Source of the DNA: CAWCKS01 sp963763485
GTDB taxonomy: Bacteria > Pseudomonadota > Alphaproteobacteria > Rhizobiales > Xanthobacteraceae
DNA length: 64,000 nucleotides
NCBI GenBank assembly: GCA_963763485.1
Contig: CAVXOW010000008.1
Coordinates: 806,001-870,000 of the forward strand
Direction of reading: 5' to 3'
Shown piece after piece: positions 44,449-55,914 of the stretch (position 1 is the first letter of the stretch; each line of letters begins with the position of its first letter). Made by a program: the position numbers and the translations under genes. Below the pieces are notes generated by a model. That model made no database searches and had not been told where the DNA came from. It worked only from the letters and a program-made list of their open reading frames with translations.

Positions 44449-45595
44449 CAAGCGCGGCGCGTTCGGGGTTTACGTGCACTGGCCGTTCTGCCTGTCGAAA
44501 TGTCCGTATTGCGACTTCAACAGCCATGTTCGGCATCAGGCGATCGACGAAGAGCGCTTCGTCAAGGCTTTCGCAACGGAGATCGCGACCACGGCCGCGC
44601 GCACGCCTGATCGTATCGTGTCGTCGATCTTCCTCGGCGGCGGCACGCCGTCCCTGATGCAGCCGCGCACCGTCGGCGCGATTCTCGATGCGATCGGCAA
44701 GGAGTGGCAGATCGCCGCCGGCGCCGAAGTGACGCTCGAAGCCAACCCGACCAGCGTGGAGGCCACGCGCTTTCGCGGCTATCGCACAGCCGGCGTGAAC
44801 CGGGTGTCGCTCGGCGTGCAGGCGCTCGATGATGTCTCGCTGAAGACGCTCGGACGGATGCACACCGCGAAGGAAGCGCTCGATGCGGTTGCGATCGCGC
44901 GAAAAGCATTCGACCGTTATTCATTCGACCTGATTTACGCGCGGCCGGAGCAGACAACGCAAGCCTGGGCCGATGAGCTCAAGCGCGCCATCGCGGAAGC
45001 CGCCGAGCACCTCTCGCTCTATCAGCTGACGATCGAGCCGGACACGCCGTTCGCCGGGCTCTATGCGGCCGGCAAGCTCGCGACGCCGGATGAAGCGCAG
45101 GCGCGCGCGCTCTACGACGTGACGCAGGAGATTTGCGCCGCGCACGGCTTGCCGGCCTATGAAATCTCCAACCACGCGCGGATCGGCGCCGAATGCCGCC
45201 ACAACCTGGTCTACTGGCGCGGCGACGAGTATGCCGGCATCGGACCGGGCGCGCATGGCCGCCTCGACATCGCTGGCAAGCGCCACGCCACCGCGACCGA
45301 GCGCCGCCCCGAGGCCTGGCTCACGCGCGTGGAGTCATCGGGACACGGCGTGGTCACCGACGACGTGCTCACCGCCGAGGAACGCGGTGATGAGTATCTG
45401 CTGATGGGTCTGCGCTTGCGCGAAGGTATCGATCCCGATCGTTACCAGATGCTGGCCGGCCGTTCGCTCGATACCCTGCGGATCGAGAACCTGCGCGACG
45501 AAGGCGCGATCTCGATCGATCCCGATGGACGATTGCGCGTGACGCAAGAGGGTTTCCCGGTGCTTGACGCAGTCGTCGCCGATCTCGCCGCGTAG
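44435..45595 (+). CDS. hemW: Radical SAM heme chaperone HemW
   Basis: HemW binds heme and a [4Fe-4S] cluster through Cys-x3-Cys-x2-Cys in WPFCLSKCPYCDFNSH near the N-terminus, and is thought to load heme into respiratory enzymes. It was formerly annotated as oxygen-independent coproporphyrinogen oxidase. SIFLGGGTPSLMQPRTV and NHARIGAECRHNLVYWRGDEYAGIGPGAHGR support the call. The start is TTG at 44435, eight bases behind GGAG and overlapping the last codons of rdgB; no ATG fits. 386 residues. Confidence 0.95.
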   Translation: MSVPDKRGAFGVYVHWPFCLSKCPYCDFNSHVRHQAIDEERFVKAFATEIATTAARTPDRIVSSIFLGGGTPSLMQPRTVGAILDAIGKEWQIAAGAEVTLEANPTSVEATRFRGYRTAGVNRVSLGVQALDDVSLKTLGRMHTAKEALDAVAIARKAFDRYSFDLIYARPEQTTQAWADELKRAIAEAAEHLSLYQLTIEPDTPFAGLYAAGKLATPDEAQARALYDVTQEICAAHGLPAYEISNHARIGAECRHNLVYWRGDEYAGIGPGAHGRLDIAGKRHATATERRPEAWLTRVESSGHGVVTDDVLTAEERGDEYLLMGLRLREGIDPDRYQMLAGRSLDTLRIENLRDEGAISIDPDGRLRVTQEGFPVLDAVVADLAA

Positions 45596-45759
45596 CTGGG
45601 GCGTGAACCCATAAATTCGGAGCGGTCAACGGATGTCCGCTGTGATGCGATTTCCGGACTCAAGTCGGACGTCGCTCGAAGTCCGAAAAGTGCCCAGAAA
45701 CGGACATGTCGCTTATGGGGCCGTTTCCGACCTGGCTACCTCCGCCAACCGGGTCGAGG

Positions 45760-46074
45760 CTAACGAGAAAGGTGTTCAAAAAGGCGGGGCCCATTATAGG
45801 GCGGCAGCCCTACGCACGGCCTTTCTTGCTTACGCTGGCTTACGCACGTCTCGAACGAAGATTGAAAATAAGCCTCAGCTTGAGATCTCGCCCACGTCGC
45901 GCAAGGCCGATTGCAAACAGAAACAACGTCCTTTTCTTCTTCCATGCAGACAGCGATCGCCCTTGCCTTGAGGTCTCCGGCCTTGGGAGAGGCGTCTTCC
46001 GCCCAAACCGGCAGCACCTGCAAGAGCGTATATAGCGTCACTAGAAAAACTGACCGCATGCCGTAATTAGACAT
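45760..46074 (-). CDS. Small cysteine-containing secreted protein of unknown function
   Basis: About 104 residues: a hydrophobic signal (MRSVFLVTLYTLLQVLPVWA) followed by a charged region with CMEEEKDVVSVCNRPCATWARSQAEAYFQSSFETCV. The Cys pattern suggests a disulfide-containing periplasmic protein. The region has lower GC than its surroundings, and the 160 bases on the hemW side hold no gene. Start at 46074 (MSNYGMRS) or the Met five codons later. Not recognised; it may be a recent arrival. Confidence 0.5.
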   Translation of the reverse strand: MSNYGMRSVFLVTLYTLLQVLPVWAEDASPKAGDLKARAIAVCMEEEKDVVSVCNRPCATWARSQAEAYFQSSFETCVSQRKQERPCVGLPPYNGPRLFEHLSR

Positions 46075-46256
46075 TGTCCGATCAGGCAGGCCAACCCCCA
46101 AAACCTAGGATCGGAACAGATTGCCAATGTCGGCTATGGGTCAAACGCGTCGTTTTATCAGCGTAGCGATCACGTCTGGTCGTCTCCGCACAACGGACAT
46201 AGCGTTGACCGCATAAACTGACGCTCGGTGCCACAGTGGACCGTCAGGCACTCGTA

Positions 46257-47478
46257 CTAGGCAAACGACTTCGGCGCGGCCTGCCGCGACCTGGCCGCCG
46301 GACGACGTTACCCGCATCACCGCAAGGCCGCGTTCGTTGCTGCCGTCGACGCGGAAGCGGAACAGGCCGTCGATGCCGGCGAAACCGGATGAGTTGGTCA
46401 GAACATCCGTGCTGAAGCGCTGCGGACCTTGCGTCCGCGCCAGCGCCGCGATCAACGCCACAGCATCATAAGTCAGCGTCGCGGTGCGCACCGGCTCCTG
46501 ACCGTAGCGCGTGCGATAGCGCGCCGCGAAGGCGCGGAAGCCTGCCGGATCGGGCGCGGCATAAAGCCCGCCCTGCAGCGCCGGATTGGAGAACACGCGC
46601 GGAGAATCCCACAACCCCGTGCCCAGCAGCTGCACCGCGCGCAAGTTGGCACGCGCCGCAGTCAGCGCATCGACGGCGGCGGCAAGCGAGTTGCCGTCAT
46701 CAGCGAGGAACAGCGAGTCCGACGTGCTAAGCGCTTGCGCAATCTGCTGCGCCGGGCCCTGCATCTGGTTGCGATCGGAGGTGTATTTCTGGAACGCCGC
46801 GACGCGCCCGCCACGCCGGGACACCGCCTGCTGGAACGCGACCTCGACGACGTTGCCGTAGGCATTCTCCGGCAGCAGCGCCGCGAACGATCGTTTGCCG
46901 GTCCCCGACGCATAATCGATGATCCGGTTGACGTCGGACTCCGGCAGGAAGCTCAGGAGATAGACGCCGCGGCCGGCGACCGTCGAATCGGTCGAGAACG
47001 CGATCACCGAAATCCCGCGATTGCGCGCGACCTGCGCCGCCGCCGGGACCGACAGCGCGAACAGCGGGCCCAGAATAATCTCGGCGCCCTCATCAACCGC
47101 CTGTTGCGCGCTTTGCTGCGAGCCCTGCGGCGTGCCGGCGTCGTCCTTGATCAGCAGCTGGATGTTCGGGTTCTGGAATTCGGCGAGCGCCATCTCGGCG
47201 GCGTTCTTCATCGACTGCGCCGCAAGCCCGGCGTTGCCCTGGGCCGAGAGTGGCAGGATCACGCCGACCCGAACCGATCCGGTGCCGACGGCGGTCGGCT
47301 GTTGTGGTGGCCCTCCCGGCTGTGGTGGCTGATCGGGATTTTGCCCCGACAGCGACGGAAAGTTCGAAAACTGGATTCCGGCGCAGCCCGCCAGCAGCGG
47401 CGCACCGAGGACTAACCCGAGGGCTGTCCGGCGCGTCGCCGCGGAACGCGGCGGAAGCAGTTGCAGCGGAGCAACCAT
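46257..47478 (-). CDS. Penicillin-binding protein activator (LpoA-like lipoprotein), frameshifted near its end
   Basis: A lipoprotein with lipobox LLAGCAG near residue 32 and a periplasmic-binding-protein type I fold (VRVGVILPLSAQGNAGLAAQSMKNAAEMALAEF, then ILGPLFALSVPAAAQVARNRGISVIAFSTD), as in LpoA-type activators of penicillin-binding proteins. The C-terminus is odd. The continuous frame runs to 46141 with a foreign-looking tail. Skipping one base near 46285 gives the expected end AAPKSFA and a TAG at 46257-46259. I therefore place the true end at 46257. About 406 residues after repair. Divergent from rsmI. Confidence 0.85.
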
Positions 47479-47672
47479 TTGGTGTCTCTTGACTCCGTGC
47501 CACCCTTGGGCGGCCCGCCGCCGCCGGCGCGGCGATGATCCGCCTCAGATTCAGGCATATTGTCGGCGAATAGTTAACCAAAACAAACGGTTTATGGCAG
47601 GCCGAACCCTTCGGTCAAACTGGATCGCCGGTATCAATTCGGACAGAATTCGGCACGAAGCAGACAGGACAT

Positions 47673-48614
47673 ATGCGCGCCAAAGCCCAAACAGGAGATC
47701 ACGACCGGGCCGAAAGGCCCGATCCGGCCGGATATGCCATCAGCGGGACGGCCTTTGCCGCCCCGCGGCTCGAGGCCGGCCTCTATCTTGTCGCCACCCC
47801 GATCGGAAACCTCGGCGACATCACGATCCGGGCGCTTGAAACTCTCGCCGGCGCCGACGTCATCGCCTGCGAGGACACCCGCGTCACCCGAAAGCTGCTC
47901 GATCGCTTTGCGATCGCAACCGCGCTCACGCCCTACCACGACCACAACGCGGCGACCGCGCGGCCGAAGCTGCTGGAGAAGCTCGCAGGCGGCGCAGCGA
48001 TCGCGCTGGTCTCGGATGCCGGCACGCCGCTGATCTCCGATCCTGGCTTCAAGCTGGTGCGCGACGCGAGCCAGGCCGGGATCGCCGTCACGGCGCTGCC
48101 CGGTGCGTCGTCGGTCCTGTCAGCGCTTTGCGTCGCCGGGTTGCCGACCGACCGCTTCTTCTTCGAGGGATTTCTGCCATCGAAGGCCGGAGCGCGGCGT
48201 GCCCGCATCGCGGAACTCGCGCATATCGATGCGACGCTGGTGCTGTTCGAATCGGGTCCACGCATTGCCGACGCGCTGCAGGATCTGTCGGTCGAACTCG
48301 GCGATCGTGACGCCGCGATCTGCCGCGAGATGACGAAGCTGCACGAGGAGGTCAGGCGCGGCCGCGTCTCCGAACTCGCGGCGAACGCCGGCGGCCTCGA
48401 GACGCGCGGCGAATTCGTCGTCGTCATCGCCCCGCCCGCGAAAAACGAGACGGCCATGAGCGATGCCGAGCTTGACCAGGCGCTGAGCGCGGCACTTGCC
48501 GTTCGCAGCGTGAAGGATGCCGTCGCCGAAATTGCCGCGATCTCCGGACGCGGCAAGCGCGACGTTTACGCCCGCGCCCTTGAGCTTGCGAAGCGCATGA
48601 AGGACCGGAGCTGA
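47673..48614 (+). CDS. rsmI: 16S rRNA (cytidine(1402)-2'-O)-methyltransferase RsmI
   Basis: SAM-dependent methyltransferase of the tetrapyrrole methylase fold that modifies C1402 in the ribosomal P site. GLYLVATPIGNLGDITIRAL and VIACEDTRVTRKLLDRF are family signatures, with ALVSDAGTPLISDPGF and LPGASSVLSALCVAGLPTDRF following. 313 residues including about 28 that precede the conserved domain. Heads the rsmI-yraN-gshB order. Confidence 0.95.
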   Translation: MRAKAQTGDHDRAERPDPAGYAISGTAFAAPRLEAGLYLVATPIGNLGDITIRALETLAGADVIACEDTRVTRKLLDRFAIATALTPYHDHNAATARPKLLEKLAGGAAIALVSDAGTPLISDPGFKLVRDASQAGIAVTALPGASSVLSALCVAGLPTDRFFFEGFLPSKAGARRARIAELAHIDATLVLFESGPRIADALQDLSVELGDRDAAICREMTKLHEEVRRGRVSELAANAGGLETRGEFVVVIAPPAKNETAMSDAELDQALSAALAVRSVKDAVAEIAAISGRGKRDVYARALELAKRMKDRS

Positions 48615-48616
48615 CG

Positions 48617-49003
48617 ATGGCCGGGGATCCGAAATCACCGGCGCCGGAGCGCGTCGCTGCGTTCAAGACCGGCTTGTCGGCGGAAAGCCGCGCGGCGGCG
48701 TATCTCGTTGCCAAGGGCTATCGTATCATGGCGCGCCGCTTCCGCTCCGGCGTCGGCGAGATCGACATCATCGCGCGCCGTCGCAATACGATCGTGTTCG
48801 TCGAAGTGAAGGCCCGCGCCAGCCTCGACGATGCCGCCTATGCGGTGACCCCGCACCAGCAGGCGCGCATCGTCGCCGCAGCCGAGGCCTGGATCGCGGC
48901 GCATCCGGAGCATGCGCAGAGCGATTTTCGTTTTGATGCAATGCTGGTGGCGCCGGGAAAACTGCCGCGCCACCTCACCGCGGCGTTCGACGCCAGCGCT
49001 TGA
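48617..49003 (+). CDS. YraN family (UPF0102) endonuclease-like protein
   Basis: A 128-residue protein of the restriction-endonuclease-like fold: ESRAAAYLVAKGYRIMARRFRSGVGEIDIIARR followed by TIVFVEVKARASLDDAAYAV, giving the Glu-x-Asp and Glu-x-Lys active-site pattern. The family is proposed to act in recombination or repair but is poorly characterised. Overlaps or abuts the rsmI stop (2 bases between). Confidence 0.9.
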   Translation: MAGDPKSPAPERVAAFKTGLSAESRAAAYLVAKGYRIMARRFRSGVGEIDIIARRRNTIVFVEVKARASLDDAAYAVTPHQQARIVAAAEAWIAAHPEHAQSDFRFDAMLVAPGKLPRHLTAAFDASA

Positions 49004-49109
49004 GGCGGCAAATGCATGCCTTGTGCATGCCTTGGCCTCTAGCAAGATCACGCGAGATGCCACAGATTAAACCTGCAAAGTCAGCGTCACCAACAATCGA
49101 GCAGCCGCA

Positions 49110-50051
<942 letters not shown>

Positions 50052-50131
50052 GAGCATGATCCGGAAAAGCATGCCCTCGTCGCGATCGGGGGTGGGCACC
50101 GGTTTTCCGGGGAGATCATGCTCAGTCAAAA
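50052..50131. repeat. Palindromic intergenic repeat, family B (copy 6)
   Basis: GAGCATGATCCGGAAAAGCATGCCCTCG at the left and ACCGGTTTTCCGGGGAGATCATGCTC at the right. It directly follows the gshB stop codon and may serve as a terminator. The rest of the 230-base gap to the next gene shows no other feature. Confidence 0.85.
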
Positions 50132-50284
50132 CTGCGGTGTGATCCTACCTCCCACAACCCTGAGTCTATTCGTTAACGCGCCGGTTACCATGCGCGACTA
50201 GTCTGGCCATGGACCCGATCGTCAGCATCATGCCGCCCACACGCGGGTTCGCCACGATTTTGTCTGCGGGTTTGTCGTCTTCCC

Positions 50285-51109
50285 ATGGCCATCGAAGTTT
50301 TTCACGGCGCGTCGATCCCGCGGGAGTTGTCCAGCGCGGCAATGGAATTTCTGTGGGCCAAGTGGAAGACCCTGAGCGCGACCAACGACCTGACGCTGCA
50401 GCGCCTCACCGAGGAATCGAACCACGCGCTGCGTGACAACTCGAGCTTCATGATGTCGGTCGGCAACGACTTCGTGCACATGTATGTCGGGCAGAACGTC
50501 CAGCAGGCGCTCGGGTACAATCCGACCGGCAAGATGCTGTCGGATAGCGACAGTCCGGTCGCCCACGACCTGCTTGAACTCTACCGCCACGCCGCAAAAC
50601 ACCTGTTGCCCTCGTTCGTGCGCACCACCGGACCGCGCTTCCGCTCGGGCGAGATCTGGCAGGGCCTGACTTTGCCGATCAAGCTCGCCGACGGCGTCGT
50701 GATCCTGGTCTGCTACAGCGAGCAGGTCAGTCATCACCGCGAGGTCTATGAGTTTCTGTTCCAGAACTCGCCGGAGGCCATGCTGGTGGCCTCGCCGATC
50801 GCCAACGATGTCGGCGACGCGGTCGACGGCTGGGTCGTCATGGTCAATGACGCGGCGCGCCGGCTGCTCGACTTCACCGACGGCATCGGCAGCCTGCGCT
50901 TAAAGCACCTGCCACAGCTCAGCGATCTCGACTTCAGTTTCAAGCTGCACCCGCCGGTCCGGCCGGGGACGTCGGTTCGCACCGTCGAGGGGCCTGCGTT
51001 CGAGGTCGAAATCATCCGCTTCATCAACGTCTTCGCCCTCCTGATGCGGCCGCAGGGCACACGTCGCGTCGCCACCTCGGCGGCCGCGCCGGAGCTCGCG
51101 CCGGCGTAA
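50285..51109 (+). CDS. PAS-domain-like protein of unknown function
   Basis: A 274-residue soluble protein. The N-terminal half (AIEVFHGASIPRELSSAAMEFLWAKWKTLSATNDLTLQR, NDFVHMYVGQNVQQALG) resembles a PAS-type sensor, and the second half has a second PAS-like unit (YEFLFQNSPEAMLVASPI, WVVMVNDAARRLLDFTDGI). No output domain is visible. It may signal through a partner such as the hybrid kinase 2.3 kb downstream, but nothing proves this. Confidence 0.6.
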   Translation: MAIEVFHGASIPRELSSAAMEFLWAKWKTLSATNDLTLQRLTEESNHALRDNSSFMMSVGNDFVHMYVGQNVQQALGYNPTGKMLSDSDSPVAHDLLELYRHAAKHLLPSFVRTTGPRFRSGEIWQGLTLPIKLADGVVILVCYSEQVSHHREVYEFLFQNSPEAMLVASPIANDVGDAVDGWVVMVNDAARRLLDFTDGIGSLRLKHLPQLSDLDFSFKLHPPVRPGTSVRTVEGPAFEVEIIRFINVFALLMRPQGTRRVATSAAAPELAPA

Positions 51110-51205
51110 GGCGTTTCGGGCGGACCCTTGCGCCCAAGCGTTCACCTAATGTTCTTGCCTGACGCGCGGGACCACGTTACCGTTGTCGCGTGGGGCGAGA
51201 GAGCG

Positions 51206-52748
51206 ATGGTCCAGCACGTCTCGACGGTGGCATTTGAAGGCATCGAGGCGCGCGCCGTCGATGTCCAGGTCCAGGTCGCGCCGGGGCTGCCGGCCTTCGG
51301 CGTCGTCGGCCTGCCCGACAAGGCGGTTTCCGAGGCGCGCGAACGAGTCCGTTCCGCCCTGATCGCGTCGGGGCTCGCGCTGCCGGCGCGCCGTATCACC
51401 GTCAATCTCGCGCCGGCCGATCTGCCGAAGGAAGGCAGCCACTACGACCTGCCGATCGCGCTCGGCCTGATGGCCGCGATCGGCGCGATCCCGCAGGACG
51501 CCCTGGCCGGCTTCAGCGTGCTCGGCGAACTCGGCCTTGATGGCTCGATCGCTCCGGTCGCGGGCGTGCTGCCCGCCGCGATCGGCGCCAACGGCCGCGG
51601 CGAAGGTTTGATCTGTCCGGCGGCATGCGGGGCGGAGGCGGCCTGGGCCAGTCCCGACATCCAGATCATCGCGGCATCTTCGCTGATCCAGCTCGCCAAT
51701 CATTTCAAGGGCACGCAGGTGCTGTCGCGGCCGCAGCCGAAGATTCGCGAAGAGGCCGACGGACCGCCGCTCGACCTGCGCGACATCAAGGGCCAGGAGA
51801 GCGCGAAGCGCGCGCTCGAGATCGCCGCCGCCGGCGGCCATCACCTGTTGATGATCGGCGCACCCGGCGCGGGCAAATCGATGCTGGCGGCGCGGCTGCC
51901 GTCGATCCTGCCGCCGCTGACGCCGGCCGAACTGCTCGAAGTGTCGATGATCGGCTCAGTCGCGGGCCAGCTCGAGGGCGGCGCCCTGACCAACCGCCGT
52001 CCGTTCCGCTCGCCGCATCATTCCGCCAGCATTGCCGCGCTGACCGGCGGCGGCTTGCGCGCAAAGCCCGGCGAGATCTCGCTCGCCCACAACGGCGTAT
52101 TGTTCCTCGACGAGTTTCCCGAGTTCGATCCGCGCGTCATCGAACTCGCTGCGCCAGCCGATGGAGAACGGCGAAGTCTCGGTGTCGCGCGCCAATCATC
52201 GCGTCACCTACCCCGCGCGCTTCATGCTGATCGCGGCGATGAACCCGTGCCGCTGCGGCAACGCCTATGAGCCCGGCTACGCCTGCAAGCGCGGCCGCAT
52301 CGACCGCTGCACCGCCGACTACCAGGCCCGCATTTCGGGTCCGCTGATCGACCGCATCGATCTGCGCATCGAGGTGCCCGCGGTGACCGCCGCCGACCTG
52401 ATCCTGCCGCCGCCGGCAGAAGGCTCCGCCGACGTCGCCAAACGTGTCGCTACCGCGCGCGACATCCAGCGCAAGCGCTATGCGGCGCTCGAGCTGCCTT
52501 CAGTGCGGACCAATTCCGAGGCGCCGGCCGCAATCCTCGAAGAGATCGCCAAGCCCGATGCGAGCGGCCTGAAACTGCTGCGCGAGGCGGCCGAAAGCAT
52601 GCGGCTGTCGGCGCGCGGCTATCACCGCGTGCTGCGCATCGCGCGCACGCTGGCCGACCTCGACGGCACCGACAAGGTCGGGCGGCTGCACCTTGCCGAA
52701 GCACTGTCCTATCGCGCAATGGCCGACACGGTGCGGAACGCGGCGTGA
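51206..52748 (+). CDS. comM: ComM/YifB family AAA+ ATPase (Mg chelatase-like), frameshifted
   Basis: A hexameric helicase that promotes branch migration during natural transformation. The Lon-like N-terminal domain (FEGIEARAVDVQVQVAPGLPAFGVVGLPDKAV) is followed by the AAA+ core with Walker A GAPGAGKSMLAARLP and the LFLDEFPEF Walker B. Near 52147 the frame breaks after FDPRVIE. The rest (LRQPMENGEVSVSRANHRVTYPA, then MNPCRCGN with its Cys-rich zinc finger and the C-terminal lid) is in the next frame. One extra base is enough. The repaired protein has about 513 residues. The ATG at 51206 starts the conserved part. Confidence 0.88.
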
Positions 52749-52890
52749 CCATCAGTCTTGCCGCTGCCCTCAACACACTTCATCAACGCGGAAAGTAACC
52801 ACTTTCTTTTACGCTTCACCAACCATGAGCCTCGCGTCGCCACATCAGGCGCAAGCGTGATTGGGCTTCCGTGGTTGAGTGGTGTTGCGT

Positions 52891-53361
52891 ATGGTTCGTC
52901 TCGGGTTGTTCGCGTCCGCAATTCCGTTCGTGCTCGCCGGCGGCGTGGCGCCGGCGTGGCTCTCGCCGACGCAGCCCTGCATCTCCGCCGGGCTGACCAC
53001 CGTGCAGATGGCATGGCTGCCCTGGCAGGCCGACCTCCACGTCGCCTTCACCGGGAAGCCCGAGCTCGCCACGGTGCGGGTTCAGCTCGTCGACCAGCCC
53101 GACCTCGCCGATTTCGCCGTCACCGATGACGTTGCCGGCATCGAGGATTCATCCTGCTCCGCGAGCGGACGGGCTCGTCGCGTTGCAATCGTCGGCAAGG
53201 TCGCGGGCGGTGAGCCGACGATCTATCTCTCGACGCAAGCCAACGCCGACTATCGGATCTTCGTGCACTCCGGTTCCTTCACGCCTGAGCAGGCGGCCGC
53301 GCTGATCGTCGGCGCGCGCGGCGGCCGCACCCACATGGCGGCGATCTTAACGCCGCGCTAA
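52891..53361 (+). CDS. Small secreted protein of unknown function
   Basis: About 156 residues. The signal peptide is MVRLGLFASAIPFVLAGGVAPAWL, then TVQMAWLPWQADLHVAFTGKPELATVRVQLVDQPDLADFAVTDD, GEPTIYLSTQANADYRIFVHSGSFTPEQAAALIVGARG. The pattern looks like a single beta-rich periplasmic domain. The family is not recognised. It lies between comM and the kinase. Confidence 0.65.
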   Translation: MVRLGLFASAIPFVLAGGVAPAWLSPTQPCISAGLTTVQMAWLPWQADLHVAFTGKPELATVRVQLVDQPDLADFAVTDDVAGIEDSSCSASGRARRVAIVGKVAGGEPTIYLSTQANADYRIFVHSGSFTPEQAAALIVGARGGRTHMAAILTPR

Positions 53362-53466
53362 CCATCGCGGCATCCGCGTCGCTTCGCCGCCACGTTGCGC
53401 AAACACTTCGCAACACCCTATAGCCACTGTGCGCTGACATTTGCGAGAATCGGGACACAAGCGCCC

Positions 53467-55700
53467 ATGCATCCAGGCATCCGGATCAGATTAGAGCTAC
53501 GCCGGTTGCTTCGCCGCTATCCGCGCATCGCGACCGCGATCCGCGCGACCTTCTTTTTCATCGCCGCATTCAGCGCGGCCTATGGTTTCGTCACCGGCGC
53601 GCGCTCCAAGGTCGCGGGCTATGACCCGCAGGCCTTTGCCATCGGCTCCAGCTTTCTGTTCGCGTGCGCCTGCGTCGCGCTCGCGATGATGAGCATGCGG
53701 GCGCGCTGGCTCAAGCGGCAGATGCGCAAGATCGCCGCACACAACGACCTGCTGGCGGACCGCAACTGGGAGCTCAAGGAGGCCGAGGAACACGCCCGCA
53801 CGCTGTTCGAAGCGCAGGGCGACCTCATCGTCGTTCGCAACAACGCGCGCGAAATCACCTTCGCCAATGACGCCTATTGCCTGCTGGCCGGCAAGCCGCG
53901 CGCTGCATTGACCGGCACCGCATTCGAGCTGCCCGCGCTCGAGGCCGGCGCTCGCAACGACAACGACCGACGGCGCGCGCAGCTACGACCAGCGCGTTGC
54001 AAGTGCGACCGGTGAACGCTGGATCGCCTGGCGCGAGCAGTGGATCCGCCTCGACGCCAACCGCCCGGCGCAATTGCAATGCGTCGGTCGCGATGTCACC
54101 GACCGCGCCGCGATCGAGCATGCGCTTGGCGAGGCGCGCGACCAGTCGGACGCGGCGAACCGCGCCAAATCGCGGTTCCTCGCGGTCGCCTCCCACGAAA
54201 TCCGCACGCCGCTCAACGGCATTCTCGGCATGAGCGCGCCTGTTGCTCGATACCCCGCTCACCGCCGAGCAGACGACCTATGCCAGGGCGATCAAGACCT
54301 CGGGCGATGCCTTGATGGCGCTGATCGACGAAATCCTCGACTTCTCCAAGATCGAGGCCGGCAAGATCGACATCGAGAGCCGGCCGTTCGCGCTGACCGA
54401 GTTGATCGAGGACGTCACCGAGCTGCTGGCGCCACGCGCGCAGCTCAAGGGTCTGGAGGTCGCCGCCTATGTCGACGAGCGGCTGCCGGCCCAGGTGGTC
54501 GGCGACATGGCGCGGCTGCGCCAGGTGCTTTTGAATCTCGCCGGCAACGCCGTCAAATTCACCGAGCGTGGCGGGGTGGCGCTGATCGCGGAGCCCGGCA
54601 CAGCGCCGGACGAGATCGTTTTCACCGTGCGCGACACCGGGATCGGCATCGCGCCGGAAGCGCGCGAGCGCATCTTTCGCGAGTTCGAGCAGGCCGACGA
54701 TCGCACCGCGCGCAACTACGGCGGCACTGGCCTGGGCTTAAGCATCTCCGAGCGCCTGATCCGCCGCATGGGCGGCCGCATCACGCTCGACAGCACGCCC
54801 GATATCGGATCGACCTTCGAGGTCACGCTGCGCCTGCCGGCGTTCGGCGCCGCCAGCCTGGCATTCGTTCCGCCCAACCTCGACGGCATGGCCGTGCTGC
54901 TGGTGACCGCGCAGCCGATCGAGGCATCGCTGATCGCGCGCCGGCTGCAACGCTGGGGCGCGCAGACCGCCGTCGTTGCCGATGCCGAGGTCGCAGACGC
55001 GCTGCTGCCGGAACGCCCCTGGCACACGGTCATCATCGACACCGCGCTTGGCGACGCTGTCGTGACACGGTTCCTGCAGCGGGCGCGGCGCGATGCCAAA
55101 CACTGCGTCGTCATGCTGACGCCAGCGGAGCGGCGCTCGCTCGACCAGCTGAAGGCCGATGGCTGTGACGGCTATCTGGTGAAACCTGTGCGCGCGGCCT
55201 CGCTTGCCGCCCGCTTTGCCGCTGGAAGCTTGCTGTCGATCGTGCCGGACGAGGCGGCGTTCGCATCATCAGCCCCGCCCCGTCCGCCGGTGCGCGGTCT
55301 CTCGGTGCTGATCGCGGAGGACAACGAGATCAACGCGCTGTTGACGCGCTCGCTGTTGTCACGGCTCGGTCATCGTCCCGTCGTCACCACGACCGGGCAG
55401 GCCGCGCTCGAGTCATGGATCGCGGCACAATCGGGCGGCGCGCCCTACGATGTCGTGCTGATGGACCTGCAGATGCCGGAGCTCGACGGCATCGAGGCCA
55501 CCAAGCTCATCCGTGAGCGCGAGGCGCACAGCGGCGCGCGCCGCACGCCGATCTTCGCGCTGACTGCGAATGCTGTCGTGGAAGATCGCTACGCCTGCTT
55601 CGAAGCCGGGATGGACGGCTTTCTGGTCAAGCCGCTCGACCGCGATCGGCTGGCCGAGCTGCTGCAGCGTTTGTCAGGCGTGCCGCATATTGCTGCATAG
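53467..55700 (+). CDS. Hybrid sensor histidine kinase/response regulator, two frameshifts
   Basis: A kinase of about 744 residues once repaired. Two N-terminal membrane segments (TAIRATFFFIAAFSAAYGFVTGA, AFAIGSSFLFACACVALAMMS), a coiled coil and a PAS domain (RTLFEAQGDLIVVRNNAREITFANDAYCLL) precede the H box (VASHEIRTPLNGILG). The N box is LLNLAGNAVKFTE, with DTGIGIAPEARERIF and GTGLGLSI. Next comes a degenerate receiver-like domain, then a full receiver (VVLMDLQMPELDG with the phospho-Asp). The frame breaks near 53960 (within the PAS-PAC region) and near 54238 (just behind the H box); one extra base each. The ligand is unknown. Confidence 0.82.
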
Positions 55701-55780
55701 AGCATGATCCGGAACAGCATGCCCTCGACGCGATCGAGGGTGGAGCCCGGTTTTCCGCAAGGATCATGCTCAATCAAAAA
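55700..55780. repeat. Palindromic intergenic repeat, family B (copy 7)
   Basis: GAGCATGATCCGGAACAGCATGCCCTCG at the left and CCCGGTTTTCCGCAAGGATCATGCTC at the right. It begins at the last base of the kinase stop codon. Confidence 0.85.
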
Positions 55781-55914
55781 GGTTTTGCGCGGTCCCCACA
55801 GCCTGTCACAAGACAGCTGGACAGCGTGTCACAATTTCGTAGAACGACCGTAGTTAATCGTGACGTGTTGAGCGCGGCGATTCGCGCATCACGACCGCGA
55901 CGGATTTTTACTCG

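Noticed and set aside
46141..46256. C-terminal extension of the LpoA-like protein
   Set aside because: It exists only in the shifted frame; skipping one base near 46285 gives the expected ending and a stop at 46257.
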